From: Pedobacter sp. PLR
Lineage (GTDB): Bacteria > Bacteroidota > Bacteroidia > Sphingobacteriales > Sphingobacteriaceae
DNA length: 64,000 nucleotides
Assembly (NCBI RefSeq): GCF_026239675.1
Contig: NZ_JAPIVQ010000002.1
Location: 124,001 to 188,000 of the forward strand
Reading direction: 5' to 3'
Shown: positions 17,121 through 25,471 of the stretch, one piece after another
Numbering within the stretch: the stretch's first letter is position 1
Layout: the number at the start of each line of letters is the position of its first letter
Program-made: the position numbers and the translations under genes
The notes under the pieces: model-generated
The model's input: the letters and a program-made list of their open reading frames with translations, nothing else
Told to the model about the DNA's origin: nothing
Database searches by the model: none

Positions 17121-17402
17121 TTAGTCGACAGTAACGGTTAAACCTTCTTGCTGTAAAATCTTACGGTAAACTTCCATTTCTGTGAAGGATCCTTCTAATA
17201 CCGCACATTTCCCTTTGTTGTGGACTTCCAAAGCAATTTTCTCACCCTGGCTTTCTGAATAATCCAGGTATTTCATCATGCAGTAAATGACATGGTCAAA
17301 TGTGTTTATATCATCATTCCAAAGGATTAACCGATGCACGGTTTTTAACGAGGTTAGTATCTCTTCTAGTGTAAAGGTTTCTTCTTTTGTTTCTGTTGAC
17401 AT
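17121..17402 (-). CDS. clpS: ClpS adaptor of ClpAP protease
   Basis: Delivers N-degron substrates to ClpA in the cytoplasm. From the ATG at 17402 it is 93 residues (MSTETKEETFTLEEIL...), the usual ClpS size; the frame runs open upstream to 17477 but that part lies in the promoter region shared with fabH. The core has LILWNDDINTFDHVIYCMMKYL, matching the LYNDD..pme.Vv.vL family pattern, and ends with a mobile EGLTVTVD strand. Divergent from fabH with 80 bases between starts. Confidence 0.92.
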   Translation of the reverse strand: MSTETKEETFTLEEILTSLKTVHRLILWNDDINTFDHVIYCMMKYLDYSESQGEKIALEVHNKGKCAVLEGSFTEMEVYRKILQQEGLTVTVD

Positions 17403-17482
17403 CTTACAAAAATAAGCTAATTTCAAAATAATGTTGTAGTTAAAGTTTATTTTGCTTAAAATTTGTATTAAATCCAAATATC

Positions 17483-18529
17483 ATGCATCGTTCAAAAATC
17501 GCCGGAATAGGATATTACGTGCCTAAGAATGTTTATACCAATGATGATTTGTCCCGTTTCATGGATACAAATGATGCCTGGATACAGGAACGCACAGGAA
17601 TAAAAGAGCGCAGATTTGCAGATCGCCTGGAAGAAACCACCACCACAATGGGGGTAGAAGCCGCGAAAATTGCCATCGAACGTGCAGGAACTACCGCACA
17701 AGACATCGATTTTATCATCTTTGCAACCTTAAGTCCCGACTATTATTTTCCTGGTTGTGGCGTTTTGCTGCAACGCGAAATGAAAATGAAGGAGATTGGG
17801 GCCTTGGATGTGAGAAACCAATGTTCAGGATTTGTTTATGCCCTTTCTATCGCCGATCAGTTCATTAAAACGGGGATGTATAAAAATATTCTCGTGGTAG
17901 GTAGCGAAAAACACTCTTTTGCGATGGATTTTGAAACCCGTAGCAGAAATGTTTCCGTGATTTTTGGTGATGGGGCGGGAGCAGTAGTGTTACAGCCTGC
18001 TACAAAAGACGGACAGGGGATCATGAGCACGCATCTGCATAGCGATGGTGCTGATGCAGAGATTCTGGCTATGTATTATCCCGGTGCCAGTGCCAATAAA
18101 TGGTTGAAAGATAAGCCTGGTTATCCGGATCAGGAATTGGGCGGTTTATTTATGACCACCGAACAGCTGGAAAGTGGTGCCGCTCTTCCGTATATGGATG
18201 GCCCTGCCGTGTTTAAAAAGGCAGTAGTGAAGTTTCCGGAAGTGATTAAAGAAGCATTAGAGGCCAATAACCTGACACCGGCAGATCTGGATATGCTGAT
18301 TCCTCATCAGGCAAATCTAAGGATCAGTCAATATGTACAGCAGTTGCTGGGACTGAGCGACGACAAAGTATTCAATAACATTCAGAAATATGGAAATACC
18401 ACCGCGGCTTCTGTGCCGATTGCTTTATGTGAAGCATGGGAAGCGGGGAAAATTAAAGAAGGCGACCTGGTTTGTCTGGCCGCCTTTGGATCAGGTTTTA
18501 CCTGGGCCAGTGCTTTAATAAGATGGTAA
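17483..18529 (+). CDS. fabH: 3-oxoacyl-ACP synthase III family protein
   Basis: Condenses acyl-CoA with malonyl-ACP to start fatty-acid chains. The triad is complete: Cys114 (NQCSGFVYAL), His275 (IPHQANLRI) and Asn305 (KYGNTTAAS). The length of 348 is about 25 residues more than E. coli FabH, with an insert near 200-235 (YPGASANKWLKDKPGYP). That insert is found in FabH-like enzymes of Bacteroidetes and in related ketosynthases, so it may prefer non-acetyl starters or work outside the main pathway. It is monocistronic with a hairpin terminator shared with the convergent gene. Confidence 0.9.
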   Translation: MHRSKIAGIGYYVPKNVYTNDDLSRFMDTNDAWIQERTGIKERRFADRLEETTTTMGVEAAKIAIERAGTTAQDIDFIIFATLSPDYYFPGCGVLLQREMKMKEIGALDVRNQCSGFVYALSIADQFIKTGMYKNILVVGSEKHSFAMDFETRSRNVSVIFGDGAGAVVLQPATKDGQGIMSTHLHSDGADAEILAMYYPGASANKWLKDKPGYPDQELGGLFMTTEQLESGAALPYMDGPAVFKKAVVKFPEVIKEALEANNLTPADLDMLIPHQANLRISQYVQQLLGLSDDKVFNNIQKYGNTTAASVPIALCEAWEAGKIKEGDLVCLAAFGSGFTWASALIRW

Positions 18530-18540
18530 TTTATCATTTA

Positions 18541-18568
18541 CTGCTAAAGGATTAACTCCCTTTAGCAG
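18541..18568 (+). terminator. Terminator of fabH, overlapping the SDR stop codon
   Basis: A perfect 10-bp stem CTGCTAAAGG/CCTTTAGCAG (18541-18550 and 18559-18568) followed by ATTTTG on the plus strand. Its loop and right arm contain the stop and last codons (AKGS) of the convergent SDR gene, so one hairpin can serve both transcripts. Confidence 0.65.
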
Positions 18569-19427
18569 ATTTTGTCATTTGGGCAAACATATCCCACATA
18601 TCATCCGGAATGGCTTCCAGTCCGTTAAACTGACCGGCACCTTGCAACCATTCTCCGCCATCAATACTGATGACTTCCCCATTAATATATCCCGCGAAAT
18701 CGCTGATCAGAAAGGCAGCCAGATTGGCCAGCTCCTGATGTTCCCCAACACGTTTCAATGGTACCCTGTTTTTAAAGTCGAACTTCTCCGCCAGATCTCC
18801 AGGTAAAAGACGTTCCCAGGCTCCTTTGGTAGGAAATGGTCCCGGTGCAATGGCATTGGTACGGATGCCGTATTTACCCCATTCTACGGCCAAAGAACGC
18901 GTCATGGCCAGGACACCACCCTTTGCACAGGCAGAAGGTACTACATAACCAGAGCCGGTAAAGGCATAGGTGGTGACAATATTTAATACATTAGCACTTT
19001 GTTTTTCCTTGATCCAGTGCTTGCCAAAGGCCAGCGTACAGTTCACAGAACCTTTCAATACAATATCAATTACAGTAGAGAAAGCATTTGCCGAGAGTCT
19101 TTCTGTTGGCGAGATAAAGTTCCCTGCAGCGTTGTTCAGCAGAACATCTACACGACCAAAGGTTTTCAGGGTTTCGGCAAGCACATTTTCCACCTGCTCA
19201 TATTCGCGGACATCGCATACCACGGCCAAAACTTTGCCACCGGTTTCTTTTTCCATCTCTGCGGCTGTCTTTTCCAGGACCTCAGCTTTTCTGCTGGTGA
19301 TCACCAGATTGGCGCCCAATGTCAGGAAATACATTCCCATCGCTTTACCAAGGCCGGTTCCGCCGCCAGTGATTACGATCGTTTTTCCTTTTAAAGCATC
19401 ATCTCTTAACATAGGTTGGTTGTACAT
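18552..19427 (-). CDS. SDR oxidoreductase, 2,4-dienoyl-CoA reductase-like
   Basis: A Rossmann-fold reductase of 291 residues. The cofactor motif TGGGTGLG is at 20-27 and NNAAG at 98-102. The classical YxxxK is replaced by SACAK (165-169), but Tyr154 in TTYAFTGSG lies 15 residues before Lys169. This Tyr/Ser/Lys layout, with GSGYVVPSA, matches mitochondrial 2,4-dienoyl-CoA reductase, which saturates double bonds so polyunsaturated acyl chains can enter beta-oxidation. It lies three bases after the enoyl-CoA isomerase-like gene. That pairing supports the call; the exact substrate is inferred. Confidence 0.85.
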   Translation of the reverse strand: MYNQPMLRDDALKGKTIVITGGGTGLGKAMGMYFLTLGANLVITSRKAEVLEKTAAEMEKETGGKVLAVVCDVREYEQVENVLAETLKTFGRVDVLLNNAAGNFISPTERLSANAFSTVIDIVLKGSVNCTLAFGKHWIKEKQSANVLNIVTTYAFTGSGYVVPSACAKGGVLAMTRSLAVEWGKYGIRTNAIAPGPFPTKGAWERLLPGDLAEKFDFKNRVPLKRVGEHQELANLAAFLISDFAGYINGEVISIDGGEWLQGAGQFNGLEAIPDDMWDMFAQMTKSAKGS

Positions 19428-19430
19428 AAG

Positions 19431-20192
19431 CTATTTTTTTTGCAGGTTATCAATGATGGTTTTCAAAATATTTCTGGTGGTAGGTGCCCACCATTGCTTC
19501 AACATAATAGCCAATGCTTCTGTTTGGTTGGCACGCGTTGCAGCGATCAGGTCTTTTCTGATGTTCAGCTTACTTTGCTCCCAGGTGTTTCTTTCCATGG
19601 CCATGTATTTTCTGATCTTGCGTTCCGCTGCGGTGATAATGCTTGCCGGATTGATCAATTCATCCACGAGGCCGATTTTAAGGGCCTCCTCCGGAGTAAA
19701 TAATTTGCCTTCCAGCAAGCTTCTGGTGGCATGAGCAGTGCCAATCCAAAATGAATACAGGCTAAAAATACTGCCGGGAACAATGATGCCTACCGGTACT
19801 TCATTTAGTCCGATAATTGCCTTTCCTTCTGACATCACCCTGTAATCGCAAGCCAGTGCAATGACGCAACCACCCGCCGGACTGTGGCCATTGATTGCAG
19901 CTACCAGTGGTTTGCGGAAAGCAGTAATGTTAGCGGTAAAGTCCAGAAAAAGATGCCAGAATGACTCTGCTTCTTCCTCAGAATAATTATACAGTTCGAT
20001 CAGGTCTAATCCGGCAGAAAAGAAGTTTTCCTTTCCGGTGATGATTACTCCTGCAATATTTGGGTCCGAAGAAATGCTGTTCATCATATCATTCAGCTCG
20101 GTGATCATTTCGCGGTTTAAGGCATTCGATTTTCCACGGTCTAAAGTAATCAGTGCTAAATGGTCTTTTATGGTGACTTTTATCGTATTCAT
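19431..20192 (-). CDS. Enoyl-CoA hydratase/isomerase family, likely delta3,delta2-enoyl-CoA isomerase
   Basis: A crotonase-fold enzyme of 253 residues. The oxyanion-hole segments are FFSAGLDL (57-64) and INGHSPAGGCVIALACDYR (100-118). The segment IGLNEVPVGI places Glu131 where the isomerase base lies, and this stretch closely resembles mitochondrial enoyl-CoA isomerase ECI1. Hydratases carry a further Glu in the AGGC region that is not present here. It moves double bonds from position 3 to 2 during oxidation of unsaturated acyl-CoAs. It is between the MG2/plug gene (7 bases) and the SDR gene (3 bases), probably one operon. Confidence 0.86.
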   Translation of the reverse strand: MNTIKVTIKDHLALITLDRGKSNALNREMITELNDMMNSISSDPNIAGVIITGKENFFSAGLDLIELYNYSEEEAESFWHLFLDFTANITAFRKPLVAAINGHSPAGGCVIALACDYRVMSEGKAIIGLNEVPVGIIVPGSIFSLYSFWIGTAHATRSLLEGKLFTPEEALKIGLVDELINPASIITAAERKIRKYMAMERNTWEQSKLNIRKDLIAATRANQTEALAIMLKQWWAPTTRNILKTIIDNLQKK

Positions 20193-20199
20193 ATATTTA

Positions 20200-22893
20200 T
20201 TATTTTACTTCATAAGTATAAACTGTTCTTGCCAGGTGTCCCATCAGGTCCATTCCTTCCAAAACTACCCTATAGGTTCCCGGTTCGTCAGTATTGAAAA
20301 ATGTGAAATTAGTTTTTCCTTCCACACCGCTCAGTAGTTGCGGACCCCAATATACGGTAGATCTTAAATCAGGTGCCCTGTTAGGCTCCTCAACATCGTA
20401 TTTAGGTGAGTAGAATTCTTTTGGAACGTTGTAACCTTTAGGAGTAACAACGATCAAGCCCGGGGTAATAGTACTGGAATAATTACCACCGCCACGTTTA
20501 GTAGTGATAACTAATACACCTCCTACGCCTCCACTACCATAAATGGCCGTGTTTCCAATCGATTTAAGAACTTCAACAGTTTCAATATCCATTACATTAA
20601 TATCATCCAGATTGGCATCGTCCAGACGCATCCCGTCCAATACGATAGCCATAGCCGCCCTTCCACCGCTCCTCGATAGATAAGCTTTTCCATTCATGAT
20701 CATTAACCCGGCCACACGACCTTGCAAACACATGGACAGTGTGTTACAGGCAACGAGCTGTTCCGCAGTAATGACGGCATCGGCCCTGCCTGCCCCGTTT
20801 AAGTTCTGAGAATTTTTAGCCTGCTGCTTTTGTTGCGTGATTTTCACCTCCTTCAACTGTAAGGTTTTCTGTAACATACCACGCTTACTCTGGTCGTTGA
20901 AATAGTTAGTACTTTGTTTCAGGTAAGCAGACAATGCCTCATTAACGTTGATTTCTATATCTCCGGTATTCTTGCTTTTGGTAACCACTTGTCCAGGAAC
21001 GACGTCCATTGTGATGTCCAGTCTTTTTTTGCCTTTCTCGGTTCTGGCCTGTACGATAAATTTAGGGTCATCCAGGAAAAGCAGATTGTCGAAGTTAAAT
21101 TTTCCCTGTGCATCCGTCAGCGTATCCAGCGCGAAAAACCCATTTGCTGTAGAAAGGAGGGTGACTTTGCTGTTAGGAGAGGGTTTGCCTGAGTAGTTAG
21201 TAACCACACCACTAATACCCAGTGATTTTTCCGGTTGAAATCTGATGATAGGTGGGGTATTGCTGATCACATTTTTCCATAATATCCTGCGCCATCCCTG
21301 AGTCAGCATCAGGTTATCCATGTTTTGGATCACTTCCGGGCTTTCCTCTATAAAGTAATAATTGGGCTTTTCAATATAACCAATCAGGTCTCCGGTAAGT
21401 AACAGGTTGCTGAGGATATTGCTTTCAGTTTCCGGTTCCGGCTTCACCGCATTGTTATTGGTAACTGATACAGAGAACATTCCAGGGACCGGATTTCCGT
21501 TAAAAGTACTGGTCAGCTTGATGTCGACTTTCTCTCTTTTTGCATACACGGTCTTTTCGGTAGACAACTGTACGTTTGCGCGGTCCGCTGAATTGTAAAT
21601 AAAAGCAAGGCGTTCGGCAATAGGTTGATTACTTTCAGAAAACAGGCTGAGCTGTAAGATACCTTCCAGGAGGTCTTTTTTTGGGATATTGACGGTAGCC
21701 AGCTGATCTGTAATGTTGACAACAGGACTGAAAAGTACGTTGCCATTGTGTTGTCCCACAAGTCTGAGTTTTACAGGCCCGCTAAGGTCGTCACTTCTCA
21801 TGATTTTGATGGTTACTTTGTCTTTATCGGTGGCGAGGACCGTCATGCCGTAACCAGAGCTTTGAGTCACCGGCAGGTTAATGTCTTTTTCAGAACCATC
21901 AGCAAATTTAACCTTCGCATGGTACCTGACACCGCCCTGTGGGTTGATCACGAAGCTTCCCATGCCCAGGTATTTGGTTTCAAAGCTGTTGACTTCCACT
22001 CCGTTTTCATCCAGAATGATCCCGCTGATGTTCTCGCCAAGGCCCGATGCATTGACCGCTTTTACCGCGATTTTAGTAGGAAGGCCATTGATCAGGTTTC
22101 CACTTTCCGGGAAAAACTGGACATCCACAGATCTGGAGGTCGCTTTAATCGGAATTTCACGGGTTACCTTCTTGTCTTCCGGTAAGGTGATCGTGGCAAT
22201 AATTCTTCCTTTTTTATTAATATCAGCTTGGTTATTTAAGAAGCTTAAGGAAATTTCTCCCTGGTTGTTGGTGGTCGCTTTGCCCTTTAGGAGGCTTTTT
22301 GAATCCAGCTGTACTTCATACCTGACGTCATTGCCCGCGTAAGGATTACCGTCTTTGTCTTTGAAGCTGATGTTGGCATCAATCTTTTCTCCTTTGTCTT
22401 CTTTGCTATAGTTGTAAGTGGTATTTGTGGAAACCAGATTGGTCCAGGAATACCCTATTTTAATGGTCTTATCGTAAAAGAACTCCGGACCGGTATTTCT
22501 CATCCATTGGGTATAGGCGCGGATTCTGTAATTTCCTTGTGTCAGTGTATCCGGCAGACTAAAGTTACCCCAGGTTGCCCCAGCCATCACAGGGAGTTTC
22601 AATTGCTGTTTGACGGAGTCTCTTTCGTTAATCAATTCTACGTATAGTATTTTACTGATACCGGAGGGGTCCTGAGTGGTTGCATTGTAGAGATAAGCTT
22701 TAAACCAGATGTTATCTCCGATGGCGTAATACGGCTTGTCGAGGTGCAAGTGGACTTTTTCCTGAGGATATTTTTGATTGAATTCCTTCATTCTTTCGAG
22801 GAGTACATCAAAGTTATCATTCAGTACTCCTGCCGCAAAAGCGAAGAAGACGCCGGTAATTAACAAAAGGGGATAACGGAATTTACGTTTCAT
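20200..22893 (-). CDS. MG2-domain surface or periplasmic protein with a TonB-receptor plug fragment
   Basis: An 897-residue exported protein with a hydrophobic signal (about 1-23). An alpha-2-macroglobulin MG2-like domain follows (about 40-145, with VHLHLDKPYYAIGDNIWFKAYL), then several Ig/MG-like beta domains, a carnitine-rich-free carboxypeptidase-like beta unit near 590-650 and a plug-like segment (about 705-812) with VLDGMRL, DIETVEVLKS and IYGSGGVGGVLVITTKRGG. No barrel follows; the last 85 residues are another beta domain. The architecture is widespread in Bacteroidetes but its job is unknown. It is first in a likely operon with the two acyl-CoA enzymes, an odd partnership. A terminator separates it from dcd. 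Confidence 0.82.
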   Translation of the reverse strand: MKRKFRYPLLLITGVFFAFAAGVLNDNFDVLLERMKEFNQKYPQEKVHLHLDKPYYAIGDNIWFKAYLYNATTQDPSGISKILYVELINERDSVKQQLKLPVMAGATWGNFSLPDTLTQGNYRIRAYTQWMRNTGPEFFYDKTIKIGYSWTNLVSTNTTYNYSKEDKGEKIDANISFKDKDGNPYAGNDVRYEVQLDSKSLLKGKATTNNQGEISLSFLNNQADINKKGRIIATITLPEDKKVTREIPIKATSRSVDVQFFPESGNLINGLPTKIAVKAVNASGLGENISGIILDENGVEVNSFETKYLGMGSFVINPQGGVRYHAKVKFADGSEKDINLPVTQSSGYGMTVLATDKDKVTIKIMRSDDLSGPVKLRLVGQHNGNVLFSPVVNITDQLATVNIPKKDLLEGILQLSLFSESNQPIAERLAFIYNSADRANVQLSTEKTVYAKREKVDIKLTSTFNGNPVPGMFSVSVTNNNAVKPEPETESNILSNLLLTGDLIGYIEKPNYYFIEESPEVIQNMDNLMLTQGWRRILWKNVISNTPPIIRFQPEKSLGISGVVTNYSGKPSPNSKVTLLSTANGFFALDTLTDAQGKFNFDNLLFLDDPKFIVQARTEKGKKRLDITMDVVPGQVVTKSKNTGDIEINVNEALSAYLKQSTNYFNDQSKRGMLQKTLQLKEVKITQQKQQAKNSQNLNGAGRADAVITAEQLVACNTLSMCLQGRVAGLMIMNGKAYLSRSGGRAAMAIVLDGMRLDDANLDDINVMDIETVEVLKSIGNTAIYGSGGVGGVLVITTKRGGGNYSSTITPGLIVVTPKGYNVPKEFYSPKYDVEEPNRAPDLRSTVYWGPQLLSGVEGKTNFTFFNTDEPGTYRVVLEGMDLMGHLARTVYTYEVK

Positions 22894-22921
22894 AAGTTAT
22901 GAGCATTAATAACAAATAATA

Positions 22922-22949
22922 AAGCCTCAATATACAAATATTGAGGCTT
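22922..22949 (-). terminator. Terminator of dcd
   Basis: A perfect 12-bp stem (22922-22933 with 22938-22949; arm AAGCCTCAATAT) with loop ACAA, 33 bases after the dcd stop. On the minus strand it is followed by a T/A-rich run. Confidence 0.82.
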
Positions 22950-22981
22950 AAAGTAAATTTAAAAGAAAGAGAATTAAGCTG

Positions 22982-23518
22982 TTAGAACTCGTTTTTCCAC
23001 ATCATGCTTTCCACTGGTTTAGTGGTCTTATTGTTATATTTTGCGTCTCCTTTAGTATTGTACATGGTTTCAATTTCGCCGTCTACACCAAAGTAGATCA
23101 ATTGACCAATTGGCATTCCTGCATAAATTCTTACCGGTTGCTGGCATGAAACCTCCAGTGTCCAGGTATTACAAAAACCTACATCGCCTTTTCCTGCCGT
23201 TGCATGGATGTCTATACCCAGGCGTCCGGTGCTGGACTTCCCTTCCAGAAATGGAACGTGTGCATGTGTTTCTGTATATTCCAGGGTTACGCCCAGGTAA
23301 AGTGTACCCGGTTGCAGCACAAATCCGTCTTTTGGGATCTCGAAGTTTTCGATTTTATTGTGCGCCCTGGCATCAAGGACTCTATCGGTATATGTAGCCA
23401 GGTATTTGCCTAAATGTACGTCATAGGAGTTTGTACCCAGACATTCGGGTTTAAAAGGTTCAATTATGATGGTACCCTTCTCAATTTCTTCGAGAATTCG
23501 TTTGTCGGAAAGTATCAT
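22982..23518 (-). CDS. dcd: dCTP deaminase
   Basis: Deaminates dCTP to dUTP for dTMP synthesis. It is 178 residues with the dUTPase-like trimer fold. The core motif LEGKSSTGRLGIDIHATAG (91-109) holds the phosphate-binding Ser and Arg residues, and Glu122 in WTLEV is the catalytic glutamate. The first basic residue of the motif is Lys rather than the Arg of E. coli Dcd. A single-step bifunctional deaminase/diphosphatase is possible and cannot be excluded from sequence. Divergent from the phosphopantetheinyl transferase gene, 66 bases apart. Confidence 0.93.
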   Translation of the reverse strand: MILSDKRILEEIEKGTIIIEPFKPECLGTNSYDVHLGKYLATYTDRVLDARAHNKIENFEIPKDGFVLQPGTLYLGVTLEYTETHAHVPFLEGKSSTGRLGIDIHATAGKGDVGFCNTWTLEVSCQQPVRIYAGMPIGQLIYFGVDGEIETMYNTKGDAKYNNKTTKPVESMMWKNEF

Positions 23519-23556
23519 TTTATCAAGTATTGGGCTAAATTATGATTAATTTAAGA

Positions 23557-23564
23557 TACTTTTG
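23557..23564 (+). promoter_or_regulatory. -7 box of the phosphopantetheinyl transferase gene
   Basis: TACTTTTG, followed by CAT, fits the Bacteroidetes -7 consensus TAnnTTTG and lies 20 bases before the ATG at 23585. The same TACTTTTGCAT string and similar spacing precede sdhC. No clear -33 TTG is seen at 19 bases. Confidence 0.5.
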
Positions 23565-23584
23565 CATAGTTTTCTAAAATAGAG

Positions 23585-24226
23585 ATGCCCGTAGTTTTTA
23601 ATAAAAATATTGACGAGAATACCATACTTGCTGTATGGAAAATCGAAGAGACCGAAGAGCAGTTGCTTTCCGGCCTACAATTGAAACAGCATGAGCTGGA
23701 TTTTATTTCCTCTTTAAGCAACGGGAAACGCCTGCTGCACTGGTTAAGTACTCGTGTGCTGCTGAGAACCATGCTAAATACATCTGAATATATTGATTGT
23801 CAGATGGATGAGCATGGGAAGCCCTTCCTGCCCAACCTCGATTACCATATCTCCCTGAGTCATTCTTATGATTATGCAGCGGTGATTATTGGTAAAAACA
23901 GGAAAGTTGGAGTAGATATCGAATTGATCAAACATAAGATCAAAAGTATCAGACATAAGTTCCTTTCTGATATCGAGCTTGCTCAGAAGCAAATTGGAGA
24001 TAATATCAACGGCCTTTACGTTTGCTGGTGTGCCAAAGAAGCCATCTATAAATGGAATGGCAGAAAAGGTCTCGAGTTCAAACAGGACATTTACATCAAA
24101 CCTTTCAAGCTTAAAAATGAAGGTAGTCTGAATGCGTTGGTCACACTTCCCGAGGGAATGAAAGAACTAACCGTCAACTACTTTAAAACCGCTGATGGCT
24201 ATATGCTGGGTTATGTAGTCGCTTAA
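23585..24226 (+). CDS. 4'-phosphopantetheinyl transferase superfamily protein
   Basis: Transfers the phosphopantetheine arm from CoA to a carrier protein. At 213 residues it resembles the Sfp type. The magnesium motif GVDIE (109-113) supplies Asp111 and Glu113, and WCAKEAIYK (148-156) supplies the third acid and the basic residue. Earlier KPFLPNLDYHISLSHS is the usual substrate-binding strand region. With no AcpS seen here, it could serve fatty-acid ACP or a secondary carrier. Seven bases separate it from lipB, so the two are probably co-transcribed, a sensible link because lipoate is made from octanoyl-ACP. Confidence 0.92.
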   Translation: MPVVFNKNIDENTILAVWKIEETEEQLLSGLQLKQHELDFISSLSNGKRLLHWLSTRVLLRTMLNTSEYIDCQMDEHGKPFLPNLDYHISLSHSYDYAAVIIGKNRKVGVDIELIKHKIKSIRHKFLSDIELAQKQIGDNINGLYVCWCAKEAIYKWNGRKGLEFKQDIYIKPFKLKNEGSLNALVTLPEGMKELTVNYFKTADGYMLGYVVA

Positions 24227-24233
24227 TTTTCAA

Positions 24234-24932
24234 ATGATGAATAAGAAAGTAGCATTCATAGATTGGGGACTGACCGATTATCAGGAGGCCTGGGATAAGC
24301 AGGAGCTGATTTTTAATCAGACGATAGCGGTTAAAACCGGTAACAGAAACAATGGTACGGAGCTGGAAACACCAAACTACCTGGTTTTTGTAGAACATCC
24401 CCATGTGTATACACTTGGTAAAAGTGGTCATCCCGAAAATCTGTTACTGGATGAACAGGGGCTGATAGAAAAAGAAGCTACTTATTATAAAATAAACCGG
24501 GGTGGCGACATTACTTACCATGGCCCCGGACAAATTGTAGGCTACCCGATCCTCGATCTGGATAACTTTTTCACAGATATTCATCTTTATCTCCGCACAC
24601 TCGAAGATGCCATCATGTTAACCCTAAAAGATTATGGTATTGAGTCAGGCAGATCGCCCGGCTTTACCGGTGTTTGGTTAGATGCAGATACTGATAAAGC
24701 ACGTAAAATCTGTGCAATGGGAGTAAGATGCAGCAGGTGGGTAACCATGCATGGTTTTGCTTTCAATGTCAATGCAGACCTCAGCTACTTCAAAAATATT
24801 GTCCCTTGTGGCATCGATGATAAAGATGTGACTTCCATGGAACGCGAGTTAGGTCGTAAACTGGATATGGAAGAAGTGAAGGGTGTTTTGAAAGGACATA
24901 TCGCTCAGTTATTTCAAATGGAGCTATTCTAA
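24234..24932 (+). CDS. lipB: Octanoyl-[ACP]:protein N-octanoyltransferase
   Basis: Moves octanoyl from ACP to lipoyl domains, the first step of lipoate synthesis. At 232 residues it has the LipB signature RGGDITYHGPGQIVGYPILDL (from 89), the catalytic Lys158 in KICAMGVR and the acyl-thioester Cys192 in IVPCGIDD. A short insert near 146-157 (VWLDADTDKARK) holds the GVW segment. Two ATG codons in tandem (24234 and 24237) are possible starts. No lipA is in the window. Confidence 0.95.
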   Translation: MMNKKVAFIDWGLTDYQEAWDKQELIFNQTIAVKTGNRNNGTELETPNYLVFVEHPHVYTLGKSGHPENLLLDEQGLIEKEATYYKINRGGDITYHGPGQIVGYPILDLDNFFTDIHLYLRTLEDAIMLTLKDYGIESGRSPGFTGVWLDADTDKARKICAMGVRCSRWVTMHGFAFNVNADLSYFKNIVPCGIDDKDVTSMERELGRKLDMEEVKGVLKGHIAQLFQMELF

Positions 24933-24960
24933 TATTCTTATCGTTAACCGTAATTATTTC

Positions 24961-24990
24961 TTGTTTTTTTGACTGTAAATATTATCTTTA
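24961..24990 (+). promoter_or_regulatory. Promoter of the DUF5684 gene
   Basis: TTG (24961-24963), a 19-base spacer and TATCTTTA (24983-24990) match the Bacteroidetes -33/-7 layout with one mismatch in the -7 box. The ATG lies 16 bases further on. The spacing equals that of the predicted blaI promoter. Confidence 0.5.
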
Positions 24991-25006
24991 TATAAAAAAA
25001 CGAAAT

Positions 25007-25471
25007 ATGGATTACACTTACGTTCCTTCCGAAAGTTTCGGATTTTTCTCAACAGGCTTCGTACTGTTTATGCTTTTCCTGGGTTTGATGAACATCATCG
25101 GCATGTGGAAAATATTCGAAAAAGCCGGAAAACCGGGCTGGGCATCACTCATTCCCATTTACAATATGATTGTCCTGGTTGAGATTGTCGGTAAGCCAAC
25201 CATCTGGATTCTCTGGTTACTAATCCCATGTACCGCGCCGATCTTTGGCATCTGGCTTTTGAACCTACTGAGCAAAAGTTTCGGTAAGGATGAGGGGTAT
25301 ACTGTTGGATTGGTATTATTTTCTTTCATTTTTGTACCCTTGCTAGGCTTCGGACCAGCTAAATACCTTGGGCCTTCAGCTGCGGAAGCACAGCGATTCA
25401 ATGGAATGAATAACCCATTCGGAGGCGGGAATAACCCTTTTAATCAACCACCAACTACGCCTCAGGCTTAA
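25007..25471 (+). CDS. Small integral membrane protein, DUF5684-like
   Basis: A 154-residue membrane protein with hydrophobic segments at about 13-33, 40-60, 68-92 and 98-118. The segment KIFEKAGKPGWASLIPIYN followed by IVGKPTIWILWLLIP is characteristic of DUF5684 and of the N-terminal membrane part of some signal-peptidase-like proteins. The C-terminal tail (about 125-154) is low complexity, rich in Asn, Pro and Gly. No catalytic residues are recognised. The stop codon is directly followed by the TTG start of the next gene. Confidence 0.75.
   Translation: MDYTYVPSESFGFFSTGFVLFMLFLGLMNIIGMWKIFEKAGKPGWASLIPIYNMIVLVEIVGKPTIWILWLLIPCTAPIFGIWLLNLLSKSFGKDEGYTVGLVLFSFIFVPLLGFGPAKYLGPSAAEAQRFNGMNNPFGGGNNPFNQPPTTPQA

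Noticed and set aside
17121..17160. Short inverted repeat AGGTTTA/TAAACCT near the clpS stop as a terminator
   Set aside because: Seven base pairs with a long loop and no T-run; too weak to list.
18895..18930. The SDR gene as an inactive enzyme because YxxxK is missing
   Set aside because: Tyr154, Ser165 and Lys169 reproduce the spacing of 2,4-dienoyl-CoA reductase, which naturally lacks YxxxK.
18970..19734. A 254-codon open frame on the plus strand opposite the SDR and enoyl-CoA isomerase genes
   Set aside because: It lies antisense to two well-supported genes, has no recognisable domain and no ribosome site; third-position bias of the real genes explains the lack of stops.
21748..22342. 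Two overlapping plus-strand open frames inside the MG2 gene
   Set aside because: Antisense shadows of a large gene with clear domains.
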